From Oscillospiraceae bacterium (GTDB lineage Bacteria; Bacillota; Clostridia; Oscillospirales; Acutalibacteraceae), in NCBI GenBank assembly GCA_029013165.1, contig JAQXMV010000152.1, positions 1-30,213 on the forward strand: a DNA stretch of 30,213 nt, written 5' to 3'. A model generated the notes under the pieces. It saw only the letters and a program-made list of their open reading frames with translations, was not told where the DNA came from and ran no database searches. Shown piece by piece: positions 15,596-24,048 of the stretch; the stretch's first letter is position 1; every line of letters starts with the position of its first letter. The position numbers were made by a program, and so were the translations under genes.

Positions 15596-15710
15596 ACATT
15601 TGTCGGTTTTTTTTGTTTCTTTTTCCACAGAGTCCGCTTAAGCTCCGCACCGAAAACGGGGAGAAGCGATTCTCGTCCGAGGCAAGCCCTCTCATCAGCG
15701 CACCGTCCGG

Positions 15711-17033
15711 TTATTCGATAGCGTCCGCCTCGACGTCAAGGCCGAGGATATCGGCAGCTGAACCGCTGTCGATGGCCTCCACGCCCTTGAGCTTGCGCTG
15801 AATGATGTCGTTTCTCTTCTGCGCGTCGTCAAGGCTGTTGCCGGCCTCGGTGATCTTCTTTCTTGCCTTTTCCAGCAGCAGACCGAACTTATCATACTGC
15901 ACCTTGGCGGCGGCAAGCACCACGCGGACCTCCTTGGCTTTTTCGTTGATGGCCATGGCCTTGAAGCCCACAGCCAGAGAATTCAGCAGAGCCGTGATGG
16001 TTCCCGGCCCGGCGATCATAACGGAAAACTCGCTCTGACAGCGTTCAGCCAGACCGTTCTTGGAGGAAATCACCTCGCTGTAAAGCCCCTCGGTGGCAAG
16101 ATACATGATGGCAAAGGGCGTTGTGAAAGGCTCGTTGATATATTTTTTGATCTCTTTGGCCTGCAAAAGAATGGTGCTTTCCAGGGCTTTGCGCTCACTT
16201 TCCACAGCGGCCGCATCTCCCCTGTCGGCGGCGTCACATAGACGGATATAGCTTTCCACAGGAAACTTGGAGTCAATCGGCAGATAAGTGATGGCGCTCT
16301 TGTCATCACCGGAGGGAATCTTGACGGCAAACTCCACAATATTGCGCGAGGCAGGGTTGGTCATAACATTTTTCTCAAACATGCCGGGAATGGTCTGATC
16401 CAGCAGTCCCTCCAGCTGAACCTCTGCCCAGGTTCCTCTTGCCTTGACATTGGTCAGGATTCGGTTCAGGGAAGTGACATTTTCCGTCACACCCGATGAA
16501 AGTATTTTCATTTCTCCCAGCGATTTATAAACATTTTCCAGCTGCTCACTGACGGTTTTAAAGGAAGAATCCAGGCGTTTCGTCAGGGTTTCGCTGAGCT
16601 TCTCGTCAACGGTGACACGCATCTGCTCCAGCTTTTCTTCATTGCCGCGCCTCATTTCCAGCAGCTTCTGCGAGATCATTTCGGACATTTTCATGTTAAA
16701 GCGGTAGGTATCCCCATTGAGCTTGTCCAGACGCACGGTCATGGCCTCCATGGCCGCTGACAGTTCCTTTCTCTGCTCACTCTGATGGCTGGCGTTTTCC
16801 ATGCGGCTCTTGCTGAATTCATCACGCAACCCCGCCGAAAGAGAAGCGCTTTGCTGTTCATTTCTCTTGGCCAGCTCACCGAGTTCTCTCTCCAGTGCCT
16901 GCTGCGACGACAAAAGATTATCATATTCTTTTGCGTTATTCCTCTTCAGCACAATAAACACAAGTGCCGTGCATATAATAAGTAGTATAAGAATAATTAT
17001 TGATAAAATGATTAAAATTAATGAAGAATCCAT
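15711..17033 (-). CDS. rmuC: RmuC-family DNA recombination protein
   Basis: A 440-residue protein with one N-terminal membrane helix (about 4-29), a long charged coiled coil (about 35-170), and the RmuC nuclease-like domain. Diagnostic segments are RGTWAEVQLEGLLDQ, LPIDSKFPVESY, FAIMYLATEGLYSEV and VMIAGPGTITALLNSL. RmuC limits certain DNA rearrangements in E. coli; its biochemical action is not settled. The ATG at 17033 has AAAGGGG eight bases upstream. It is divergent from the peptide-binding lipoprotein gene. Confidence 0.93.
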   Translation of the reverse strand: MDSSLILIILSIIILILLIICTALVFIVLKRNNAKEYDNLLSSQQALERELGELAKRNEQQSASLSAGLRDEFSKSRMENASHQSEQRKELSAAMEAMTVRLDKLNGDTYRFNMKMSEMISQKLLEMRRGNEEKLEQMRVTVDEKLSETLTKRLDSSFKTVSEQLENVYKSLGEMKILSSGVTENVTSLNRILTNVKARGTWAEVQLEGLLDQTIPGMFEKNVMTNPASRNIVEFAVKIPSGDDKSAITYLPIDSKFPVESYIRLCDAADRGDAAAVESERKALESTILLQAKEIKKYINEPFTTPFAIMYLATEGLYSEVISSKNGLAERCQSEFSVMIAGPGTITALLNSLAVGFKAMAINEKAKEVRVVLAAAKVQYDKFGLLLEKARKKITEAGNSLDDAQKRNDIIQRKLKGVEAIDSGSAADILGLDVEADAIE

Positions 17034-17063
17034 TGCGAATACCCCTTTCAACGCTTACATTTC

Positions 17064-17072
17064 ATTATATCA
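17064..17072 (-). promoter_or_regulatory. Extended -10 promoter of rmuC
   Basis: Minus strand TGATATAAT: a perfect -10 TATAAT (17064-17069) preceded by TGA. No good -35 at 17-bp spacing. The predicted leader is about 24 nt. Confidence 0.7.
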
Positions 17073-17138
17073 AATAAACCGCCCAAGTTTATTTCTGTTT
17101 TGATTATTAGAACACATTTATAAGATAAGGATTGAAAA

Positions 17139-18773
17139 ATGATGTTAAAAAAAGCGATTGCCGTCATTCTGACCGTTTCTGCTCTGCTTTTCTGCCTGTC
17201 CTCCTGCGGCGAGGTCAAGGGCAGTGAAGCGGCTTTTATCATTCCCATTGACAAAGACCCCGAATACCTGGATCCGCAGATTATCTCCGATCCCGGCGCA
17301 AAAAACATTATCGCCAACTGCTTCGAGGGTCTTGTCACCCTCGCCGACGACGGCAGCATTGCGCCCGGTTGTGCCGAGAGCTGGCAGATTTCCGCTGACG
17401 GGCTTACCTATACATTCAAACTGAGAGACAAACTCAAATGGCGCGTGAGCACCTATGCCGGTGCGGTGATCGATCCCGATTACAAAGACACCTATGATTC
17501 GAGCATTACCTCCGAAGATTTTCTCTTCGGCCTGCGAAGAGCACTGCTTCCGGAAACGAAATCCCCCGGTGCCCCGGCGCTTTTCAGCATTCAAAACGCA
17601 AAAGAGGTTTATCGGGGTCAGATGAATCCGGACCGACTCGGTATATCCGCACCGGATAAAGACACCCTCATCATCACCCTGGAGCACCGGGATCCTGATT
17701 TTCTTTATACCCTTCTCGAACCGGCCTGTATGCCCTGCGACGAGGTGTTTTTTGAAGCTACGGCAGGAAGATACGGCCTTTCCACAAAATATCTGCTTTA
17801 TAACGGGCCTTTCTATATCAACAACTGGACGGACGACACCTCTGTCACGGCCAGAAAAAACGAAGCCTATTATGACAAAGACAGTGTCATGCCGCGTTCT
17901 CTCTATTTTTCCATCAATAATGAACAGGACACCCGGCTTGACAAGCTCAAGGACAAGATTTACACCGTGGCGCCGCTGACGAAGGATCAGGCGCAGACAC
18001 TCTCCTCATCAAAAAAATACACAGTGACGGAATCTGACAGCGCCGTGCTGTCCCTGATTTTCAACAGCAAAGACGAAACGCTGAAAAATCCCAGCATCAG
18101 ACAAGCCCTCGTTTCCTGCTTCGACTATGAGGCGCTGACAGAGATTTACGGCACCAGAGACGCCCGGGGCGTTCTGCCTCAAAGTTCGGTTTCCGGCGGA
18201 AAAAGCTACCGGTCGGCGGCAAAAGCGATCTTGCCCGGCAGTGTCAGCGATCCCAAGGCACTGCTGGAAAAAGGGCTCAAGGAGCTGAAAAAAAGCGACA
18301 TCGAACTGTCTATTCTCTGTAGCAAAGAAAACGAGGCTCCCGTCCGACGCCTCATGCAGTCGTGGCAGGCGATTTTCGGCGTGAAATTCAATGTTTTTGT
18401 TGAAGCGGTTCAGGAAGGCGAGCTTACCGCCCGCGTCAAGTCTTTGAATTATCAGATCGCTCTGTTCCCCGTTTCCTACGGCGGCAACACCGCTTTCAGC
18501 GGTTTGCTGCGCTTCACCTCCGGCGGCGCCGGAAACATCATCGGTCTCGGCACTGAGAAATATGACACCCTGGTGGAGAACATCAAAAGCGCCGACGGCG
18601 CAGCTGCCACCATAACAGCGGCAGAAAAAGCAGAAAGCTATCTGGTCAAGGGCGCACTGATTCTGCCCCTTTATCAGCAGAAAACCTACTACGGCACCCG
18701 AAGCTCTGTCAGCAATCTCCGCTACAACCTCACGGGAGACATCGTCTATTTCAAATACGCGCTTTCACAATAA
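17139..18773 (+). CDS. Peptide ABC transporter binding lipoprotein (family 5, OppA/DppA-like)
   Basis: A 544-residue lipoprotein: lipobox LSSC with C23, then the family-5 signature near the mature N-terminus (DPEYLDPQ, NCFEGLVTLADDGSIAPGCAESWQISADGLTYTFKLRD). Length and order are normal for OppA-type oligopeptide binders. No permease or ATPase gene lies beside it, so it is an orphan that must pair with a transporter elsewhere, or act as a chaperone or receptor. AAGG precedes the ATG by eight bases. A second ATG follows immediately. The stop is 15 bases from the convergent HIRAN gene. Confidence 0.92.
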   Translation: MMLKKAIAVILTVSALLFCLSSCGEVKGSEAAFIIPIDKDPEYLDPQIISDPGAKNIIANCFEGLVTLADDGSIAPGCAESWQISADGLTYTFKLRDKLKWRVSTYAGAVIDPDYKDTYDSSITSEDFLFGLRRALLPETKSPGAPALFSIQNAKEVYRGQMNPDRLGISAPDKDTLIITLEHRDPDFLYTLLEPACMPCDEVFFEATAGRYGLSTKYLLYNGPFYINNWTDDTSVTARKNEAYYDKDSVMPRSLYFSINNEQDTRLDKLKDKIYTVAPLTKDQAQTLSSSKKYTVTESDSAVLSLIFNSKDETLKNPSIRQALVSCFDYEALTEIYGTRDARGVLPQSSVSGGKSYRSAAKAILPGSVSDPKALLEKGLKELKKSDIELSILCSKENEAPVRRLMQSWQAIFGVKFNVFVEAVQEGELTARVKSLNYQIALFPVSYGGNTAFSGLLRFTSGGAGNIIGLGTEKYDTLVENIKSADGAAATITAAEKAESYLVKGALILPLYQQKTYYGTRSSVSNLRYNLTGDIVYFKYALSQ

Positions 18774-18788
18774 ACCGATCGGGTTGGC

Positions 18789-19181
18789 TCATTCATGGAG
18801 AAAAATCCTCATGTCAATTCTGAGCCAGCCCTCTTTTTTCTCTTTGGCGCTCACCTTTCCGAAAAGCAGCTTGCCGGCGTCCATCAGTCGCGCAAAGACC
18901 GGATTGTCTTTGCGCGGCACATAACCAATTTTGATGCCGTCGCCATTAAGTACCGCAATGGCCATTTTGTCATGGAGATTTTCCGGCTCCCGTAGAAAAG
19001 TCAGTCGGTCATCGGTCTGAATATGAGGCTCCAGTTCGTCTATTCCCTCGATGTGGGAGGTGCCGGCCACGAAACTGTCGAAAAGGAAAATGTCCCTTGC
19101 AAAGGGCTGTGGCAGGGTCAGTCCTCCCCCGTGAAGCAGACTGAGGAGCTCACTTTTCTCACCGGTTATCATTTCGTTCAT
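18789..19181 (-). CDS. HIRAN-domain protein
   Basis: A 130-residue protein that is essentially one HIRAN domain (about 32-128). Hallmarks are FVAGTSHIEGID, the LxREPxNxxDxxAI pattern as LREPENLHDKMAIAV, and KIGYVPRKDNPVFARLMDAGK. In other proteins HIRAN recognises DNA 3' ends or stalled forks and is fused to helicases or nucleases; here it stands alone. GAGGTG is five bases before the ATG, and the gene begins four bases after the J-domain gene stops, so the two form an operon. Confidence 0.88.
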   Translation of the reverse strand: MNEMITGEKSELLSLLHGGGLTLPQPFARDIFLFDSFVAGTSHIEGIDELEPHIQTDDRLTFLREPENLHDKMAIAVLNGDGIKIGYVPRKDNPVFARLMDAGKLLFGKVSAKEKKEGWLRIDMRIFLHE

Positions 19182-19185
19182 AGGC

Positions 19186-20001
19186 TCACCTCATTAATTC
19201 TTCGATCTGGTTTTTCAGATAAGTTTCCCGTTCTTCCAGTGCGGCGATCGTGTCTTCGATCTCCGCCTTTCTTTTTGCCTTTTGGCTTTCATCGGCAATG
19301 AACTCCCTGACACGATAGGGGTAGTCCGACTGGATTGCGCGGATATTTTTCTGAAGCAAGGCAAGGGTTTTCCTCAGGCGCCGGATTTCAGCCGTCAGAC
19401 TGTCCTCGGCGCCGGTCTCATCAGTAGTCGGTTGTTCTTCCCTGACCACGGTATGAATCAGCTCCAGGCTCGCCAGATCGCCGTTTTCATAGGCGTTCAC
19501 AGCCGCTTGCAGTAAGCCAATCTGCTCGGGTGTACTCTGTGGGTGAAGATCCGGGTGCAAGGATTTGATAATCGCCCGATAGAGCTTTTTGGCTTTTTTC
19601 ATTTCTTCCTCACTGAGCACCTCACAGAGATTGCGTTTTTTCGCCGCGTCTAACTTCTCCTTTTGCTCCCGGAGCTGACGGCGATACTCGGCGAACTCTT
19701 CGTCCAGCTTTTTCTCGATGTGTTCCTCATCGACTGCACAGCCGCGGTTTTTCACTGCTCGAATCATTTCTAACTTTCGCTTGAGGCGCATAACCTGACA
19801 GTAAAGCCCATAAGCTTTTTGCTCCGCCTCACCGAAAGCAAGGAGATAGAGCATTTCGATATTCGGGCACTGCACGAGCAGAAGGTCATCTCTTTCCAGC
19901 AAGAGCATGGAAACTTCCGTTTCCAGACACTTTCTTTCGTTCTGAAGCGCAAGAATATGGGGTGACAGGATCATACCACTTTCCTCTGATCTTTCCTGCA
20001 C
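19186..20001 (-). CDS. J-domain protein with flanking coiled coils
   Basis: A 271-residue, highly charged, helical protein. The middle holds a J-like segment with the essential HPD (H149-D151) in LYRAIIKSLHPDLHPQSTPEQIGLLQAAVNAYENGDLASLELI, which is where an Hsp70 partner would dock. Long coiled-coil stretches precede (about 55-125) and follow it (about 200-268). No zinc finger or DnaJ C-terminal domain is present, so it is a specialised co-chaperone rather than DnaJ. The start is the GTG at 20001 with AAAGGAG eight bases upstream; an ATG at 19974 behind GAGG is the alternative. It is first in the operon with the HIRAN gene. Confidence 0.75.
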   Translation of the reverse strand: MQERSEESGMILSPHILALQNERKCLETEVSMLLLERDDLLLVQCPNIEMLYLLAFGEAEQKAYGLYCQVMRLKRKLEMIRAVKNRGCAVDEEHIEKKLDEEFAEYRRQLREQKEKLDAAKKRNLCEVLSEEEMKKAKKLYRAIIKSLHPDLHPQSTPEQIGLLQAAVNAYENGDLASLELIHTVVREEQPTTDETGAEDSLTAEIRRLRKTLALLQKNIRAIQSDYPYRVREFIADESQKAKRKAEIEDTIAALEERETYLKNQIEELMR

Positions 20002-20046
20002 GGTTATCGCTCCTTTCCTCAAAAATGGATTTATCGATATACCTGT

Positions 20047-20082
20047 ATTATAACACAAGTACAGTCCAAAAAATCGGACTGT
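20047..20082 (-). promoter_or_regulatory. Extended -10 promoter with dyad for the J-domain/HIRAN operon
   Basis: Minus strand TGTTATAAT: a perfect -10 TATAAT (20047-20052) with an extended TG. The -35 position falls inside an inverted repeat ACAGTCC (20061-20067) / GGACTGT (20076-20082) with perfect 7-bp arms, a good place for a repressor or activator. Confidence 0.65.
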
Positions 20083-20116
20083 CAACGAGAAGTATGGGCA
20101 GTAACTGCGAGTGAGC

Positions 20117-20160
20117 AAAAACGCCGAAGGCGCAGGTTTCGTCAAAACGAAACCTGCGCC
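20117..20160 (-). terminator. Terminator of gapA
   Basis: On the minus strand a perfect 14-bp stem (20147-20160 with 20129-20142) and TTTG loop, followed by a small CGCC-TTC-GGCG hairpin and five T (20117-20121). It lies 33 bases after the gapA stop. Confidence 0.8.
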
Positions 20161-20193
20161 CTTTCTTATGCCTTTATCGCCCGATCCGGGGAA

Positions 20194-21207
20194 TTAGGCA
20201 AGCTCTGCGAAATACTTAATGGTACGAACCATCTGGCTGGTGTAGGAGTTCTCGTTGTCATACCATGCAACAACCTGAACCTGATAGAGACCGTCGCTGA
20301 TCTTGGTAACCATTGTCTGGGTTGCATCGAAGAGTGAACCGTATCTGATGCCGACAATATCGGAGGATACCAGGGGCTCCTCAGTGTAGCCAAAGCTCTC
20401 GGAGGAAGCAGCCTTCATGGCAGCGTTGATGCCGTCAACGGTTACATCGTCAGCCTTAACAACAGCAACGAGGATGGTGGTGGAACCGGTGGGAGTGGGA
20501 ACTCTCTGAGCAGAACCGATGAGTTTGCCGTTGAGCTCGGGAATAACAAGGCCGATAGCCTTGGCAGCACCTGTTGAGTTGGGAACGATGTTAGCAGCAG
20601 CAGCGCGAGCTCTTCTCAGGTCGCCCTTTCTGTGAGGACCGTCAAGAACCATCTGATCACCGGTGTAAGCATGAACGGTGGTCATGATACCGCTCTGGAT
20701 GGGAGCATAATCGTTGAGAGCCTTAGCCATGGGAGCAAGGCAGTTTGTGGTGCAGGAAGCTGCGGAAATGATCTTATCCTCTGTGGTGAGGGTCTTCTCG
20801 TTAACGCTGTAAACGATGGTGGGAAGGTCGTTGCCTGCGGGGGCAGAGATAACTACCTTCTTAGCGCCGGCGTCAAGATGAGCCTTTGCCTTATCCTTGG
20901 AGCAGAAGAAGCCTGTGCACTCCAGAACAACATCAACACCGATCTCGCCCCAGGGGAGCTCTGCGGGGTTGGGATTGGCATAAATGGTGATTTCCTTGCC
21001 GTCAACTGTGATGGAGTTTTCGCCGGCAACTACCTCATGGCCTTCGTATCTGCCCTGAGCTGTATCGTACTTGAGAAGGTGAGCGAGCATCTTGGGGCTG
21101 GTGAGGTCGTTGATGGCAACAACTTCATAACCCTCAGCGTCAAACATCTGTCTGAAAGCAAGACGACCGATGCGGCCGAAACCGTTAATTGCAACTTTTA
21201 CTGACAT
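20194..21207 (-). CDS. gapA: Glyceraldehyde-3-phosphate dehydrogenase (NAD-type, class I)
   Basis: A 337-residue glycolytic enzyme that oxidises and phosphorylates glyceraldehyde-3-phosphate. NAD-binding GFGRIGRL (9-16) is followed by the acidic residue in AINDL (D34) favouring NAD. The active-site cysteine is C152 in SAASCTTNCLAPM and its partner is H179 in MTTVHAYTG. The C-terminal WYDNENSYTSQMVRT is canonical. The ATG at 21207 has GGAGGT seven bases upstream. It is monocistronic with its own promoter and terminator. Confidence 0.97.
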   Translation of the reverse strand: MSVKVAINGFGRIGRLAFRQMFDAEGYEVVAINDLTSPKMLAHLLKYDTAQGRYEGHEVVAGENSITVDGKEITIYANPNPAELPWGEIGVDVVLECTGFFCSKDKAKAHLDAGAKKVVISAPAGNDLPTIVYSVNEKTLTTEDKIISAASCTTNCLAPMAKALNDYAPIQSGIMTTVHAYTGDQMVLDGPHRKGDLRRARAAAANIVPNSTGAAKAIGLVIPELNGKLIGSAQRVPTPTGSTTILVAVVKADDVTVDGINAAMKAASSESFGYTEEPLVSSDIVGIRYGSLFDATQTMVTKISDGLYQVQVVAWYDNENSYTSQMVRTIKYFAELA

Positions 21208-21255
21208 AATTTTTACCTCCAATGATTCATTGAAAAATTATAAATTTTCTTGTAT

Positions 21256-21284
21256 ATAATAGCCCATTTGGTCGGATTTTTCAA
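21256..21284 (-). promoter_or_regulatory. Promoter of gapA
   Basis: Minus strand -35 TTGAAA (21279-21284), 17-bp spacer, -10 TATTAT (21256-21261). The leader is about 40 nt with GGAGGT near its end. The stretch from 21285 to 21380 holds A/T runs but no convincing terminator for the upstream gene. Confidence 0.8.
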
Positions 21285-21380
21285 CCTTTTTTTCGAGTTT
21301 TTTCCTTCTGAAAGAAAGTTTTGTAATTCTTAACAAAATCTACCGAAGTTCCGACGGAAAGTGTGCAATACTGACTAAAA

Positions 21381-21968
21381 TCAATCGCCGTTTTGTTCAT
21401 CAAGGCTGAGATAAAAGCCCGGTATAAACTCCCGGATAAAGACCTCTGCCTCGGGCAGTTCCATTTTTTCGATGGACTTTTTGGTGCTTTCGAGAGCCTT
21501 GCCGAATTCATTATTGCCGGCCTTTTGCTCTTCTATACATTTGATCAGCGCGGATATTTTATCCGCCGCCTTGACGATTTTCCACAGATATTCATCCTCC
21601 GGCGCCTGAAAGAAAGCACTGCGGTAATAGTCCTGCATATCCTCCGGCAGCATGGAAAGCAGTCTCTCGCTGGCCATGTCCTCCACCTTGGCGAAGGCTT
21701 CTCTCATTCCGCTGCTGTGATATTTCACAGGCGTAGGCATGTCGCCGGTGATGATCTCGTTCATATCGTGATACAGCCCCAGAAAGGCCGCCTTTTCCGC
21801 GTTGAGTTTACCGCCGAAGCGCAGGTTGCTGATGACCGCCAGTGCGTGGGCTATGACGGCAACATCATTGCTGTGCTCGCTGATGTTTTCGCTTTGGGTG
21901 TTTCGCATGAGTGCCCAGCGGTTGATATATTTCATTCTGGAATGCATGGCAAAAAAGTTATAGCTCAT
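21381..21968 (-). CDS. HD-domain 5'-deoxynucleotidase, YfbR-like
   Basis: A 195-residue HD-superfamily hydrolase. It follows E. coli YfbR closely from memory: FFAMHSRMKYINRWALMRNTQSENISEHS at the start, the HD pair in LYHDMNEIITGDMPTPVKY, and IPGFYLSLDE at the end. YfbR removes phosphate from deoxynucleoside 5'-monophosphates. The ATG at 21968 has GAAGGAG six bases upstream. The upstream GTG frame overlaps the previous stop and is not needed. It directly follows the propeller-like gene (11-base gap), so the two may be co-transcribed. Confidence 0.9.
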   Translation of the reverse strand: MSYNFFAMHSRMKYINRWALMRNTQSENISEHSNDVAVIAHALAVISNLRFGGKLNAEKAAFLGLYHDMNEIITGDMPTPVKYHSSGMREAFAKVEDMASERLLSMLPEDMQDYYRSAFFQAPEDEYLWKIVKAADKISALIKCIEEQKAGNNEFGKALESTKKSIEKMELPEAEVFIREFIPGFYLSLDEQNGD

Positions 21969-21979
21969 TCTTTTCTCCT

Positions 21980-23296
21980 TCACTGTACTGCCGTCTGCTT
22001 TTTCTTGGATATGGTGTAGTCAACACCGATGCCTGCAGCGATGGTAAAGGGATCCTCCTTAGAGGGATCCCAGACATAGAGATAGGCCACAGCGGTCTGC
22101 TTGCCGTACCAGGTCTTGTAAGGGTGAATAATGTAGAAAAGTCCGTTGCCCACATAGTCCATTCCCCTGGCACCATTGAGGGCATACCAGCCGTAAATAC
22201 CCGTCTTCTTGTCATAATTGCCGTCCTGATAAAGGGTCAGCACCCACTGCTCGTCTTTTTCCGGCTGACCTTTCAGCGCCTGTTTTTTCGGCGCCACATC
22301 ACCGTCAATGATAAACAGCGTATATTTCTGAAAGCTGTCCTTTGTGGTGGGATAAACATTCATCAGCCAGAGATTCAGCTCACGGAAATAGGCCATAGTC
22401 TGCACACCGTAATTGGTGGTGCCGGTATAGACGAAGTATTTGCCGTTGTGCTTTTCCGGGCCCACATGGTGAGGCTCGGAAAAATCGAGAGGCTGCGCAT
22501 ATTCTTTCCACCAGTTTCTGACGTCATACTGCAAAAGAATCTGATAATCGTTGTCATTTCTCTCGTTCTGTGGCGTGGTGCCGCAGGAAACGGTGAGATA
22601 GTTGCCCTTTCCGGTTTTAAAGGAGGGGCCGAAGCACATGGCATCGGTGCCGGAAACGCCGTACCGCCGGCTGTAGGTTTTCTCTCCGATTTCCACCTTG
22701 GCGGTGAAATCCGACCACACCTGAGGAAGATGCACCGTCCGGATCAGCTTGCATTTCTCCGCGTCCAATCCGCTTTTATTGAGCTTTGCCACATTGATGA
22801 TCGCCACATAAAGGGCTGTTTTTCCCGGCGGATTCAGAGACGCATAGACCATCCCGTCGCTTTCGTTGTAGCAAATATCGCCCAGATGTCCCTCGATGTT
22901 TTCGATGGCGCCCACCACATTTCCCTCCAGGTCGCACTTGACAAAAACATTGGTATAGGAATAATAAATAAAACCGTTTATGGAATCAATAGCAATGCCC
23001 TGACAGTGCTTGATATCCCAGGAACCGCTGGCAAGGGAGAGAGGCATATAGTCAATGATGGAGAAATCCTGAAACTCAATGACCGGAACAGCCGTGGTAG
23101 CGACGGGCTTTTTCTTTTTTGTCGTCGCCGTGGTATCGGCAGTCGTCGCTTCCTCGGTGGTTGCCGCCGTCGTTGTAACAGCGCCTTTATCCAAAGGCAG
23201 ATTACCGTTTTTCAGATGTAGTCCGAAAAACGCCGCCCCGATGATGATCAATATCGCTGCTGCCGCCAGTGCAATACGGCTTAGGATTTTCTTCAT
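21980..23296 (-). CDS. Membrane-anchored, propeller-like extracellular protein of unknown function
   Basis: A 438-residue protein with an N-terminal membrane helix (about 7-27), then a Thr/Ala/Lys-rich linker (about 40-70) and an ectodomain from about 72. The ectodomain repeatedly shows short strands around GIAIDSINGFIYYSYTNVFVKC, GHLGDICYNESDGMVYASL and GARGMDYVGNGLFYIIHPY, which reads like a beta-propeller that compares readings along blades. I recognise no catalytic motif. AAGGAG is five bases before the ATG. Roles in envelope sensing or carbohydrate binding are guesses. It lies between a PduL-like gene and YfbR. Confidence 0.7.
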   Translation of the reverse strand: MKKILSRIALAAAAILIIIGAAFFGLHLKNGNLPLDKGAVTTTAATTEEATTADTTATTKKKKPVATTAVPVIEFQDFSIIDYMPLSLASGSWDIKHCQGIAIDSINGFIYYSYTNVFVKCDLEGNVVGAIENIEGHLGDICYNESDGMVYASLNPPGKTALYVAIINVAKLNKSGLDAEKCKLIRTVHLPQVWSDFTAKVEIGEKTYSRRYGVSGTDAMCFGPSFKTGKGNYLTVSCGTTPQNERNDNDYQILLQYDVRNWWKEYAQPLDFSEPHHVGPEKHNGKYFVYTGTTNYGVQTMAYFRELNLWLMNVYPTTKDSFQKYTLFIIDGDVAPKKQALKGQPEKDEQWVLTLYQDGNYDKKTGIYGWYALNGARGMDYVGNGLFYIIHPYKTWYGKQTAVAYLYVWDPSKEDPFTIAAGIGVDYTISKKKQTAVQ

Positions 23297-23346
23297 GGCT
23301 GCTCCTTATCAATCAATATTCTCACGGAATCGTTCCTTCCCGTTCA

Positions 23347-23390
23347 GAGAGAAAAGAAGCGGAAACTGCCGCTGACAGTGCCCCGCTTCT
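23347..23390 (-). terminator. Probable terminator after the PduL-type gene
   Basis: On the minus strand AGAAGCGG (23383-23390) pairs with CCGCTTCT (23355-23362), with an inner ACTG/CAGT pairing, followed by TTTTCTCT. The T-run is imperfect, so it may be an attenuator for the next gene instead. Confidence 0.55.
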
Positions 23391-23429
23391 GCTTTCAGTG
23401 AGATCATCCTGCCGGACGAAACTGAAATA

Positions 23430-24005
23430 TTATTCGATGATGTCGCCTTCCATGCCGGGTGCGCATGATGCGGCATTACTTTCGTCTGTGTCGATGTGCA
23501 TGGCAAGGGCATAGGACGGGCTGACTCTGACCACAACATCACCGAAAATCAGGGCGCGTCCGTCGCTGTCAACCTTAACAGAAACGATCTGCTTGTCACA
23601 CAGGCCGTATTTTTCAGCGTCGGCAGGCGTCATATGTATATGTCTTTTGGCAATGATCACGCCGTCCTTGAGCTCAATCTCACCCTTGGGACCGACGAGC
23701 TTGCAGCCTGCACTGCCCTCCAGATCGCCGGATTCGCGAATGGGAGCCTTGACGCCGATGGAACGGGCGTCGCCGGCGGAAAGCTCAACCTGTGTTTCCG
23801 GACGGACGGGTCCGAGAATGGAAACAGCAGGGAAGCTGCTCTTGGGGCCGATGACCTGCACTCTTTCCTCACAGGCATACTGACCGGGCTGAGAAAGATC
23901 CTTTTTTTTGGTCAGCTCATATCCCTCTCCGAAGAGAATATCCAGAACTCGGCGGCTGACATGCACATGTCTTGCGGATGTTTCGATTAAAACGGGCTTA
24001 TTCAT
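23430..24005 (-). CDS. PduL-type phosphotransacylase
   Basis: A 191-residue PduL-family enzyme, which interconverts acyl-CoA and acyl phosphate. The histidine-rich metal and catalytic motifs are ETSARHVHVS (H13, H15), IIAKRHIHMTPADAE (H122, H124) and MHIDTDESNAA (H170). The N-terminus begins right at the first domain, without the amphipathic extension that targets PduL into microcompartments, and no shell gene is nearby. It therefore probably acts free in the cytosol, likely as the acetate-forming Pta replacement in acetyl-CoA metabolism. GGGAGG precedes the ATG by about nine bases. Confidence 0.92.
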   Translation of the reverse strand: MNKPVLIETSARHVHVSRRVLDILFGEGYELTKKKDLSQPGQYACEERVQVIGPKSSFPAVSILGPVRPETQVELSAGDARSIGVKAPIRESGDLEGSAGCKLVGPKGEIELKDGVIIAKRHIHMTPADAEKYGLCDKQIVSVKVDSDGRALIFGDVVVRVSPSYALAMHIDTDESNAASCAPGMEGDIIE

Positions 24006-24048
24006 AAATATTATCCTCCCAATAATAAATAATATATTTTCGTACTGT

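Noticed and set aside
18789..20001. J-domain/HIRAN pair as a phage defence island
   Set aside because: No nuclease, helicase, toxin, phage or mobile genes are nearby, and base composition does not change.
20080..20085. Perfect TTGACA on the minus strand as -35 of the J-domain operon
   Set aside because: It is 27 bp from the -10, far outside the usable spacing.
22124..23221. A 365-codon plus-strand open frame opposite the propeller-like gene
   Set aside because: The minus-strand frame has a signal anchor, ribosome binding site and conventional composition; the plus frame has none of these.
23430..24005. Microcompartment operon around the PduL-type gene
   Set aside because: No shell, aldehyde dehydrogenase or diol dehydratase genes flank it.
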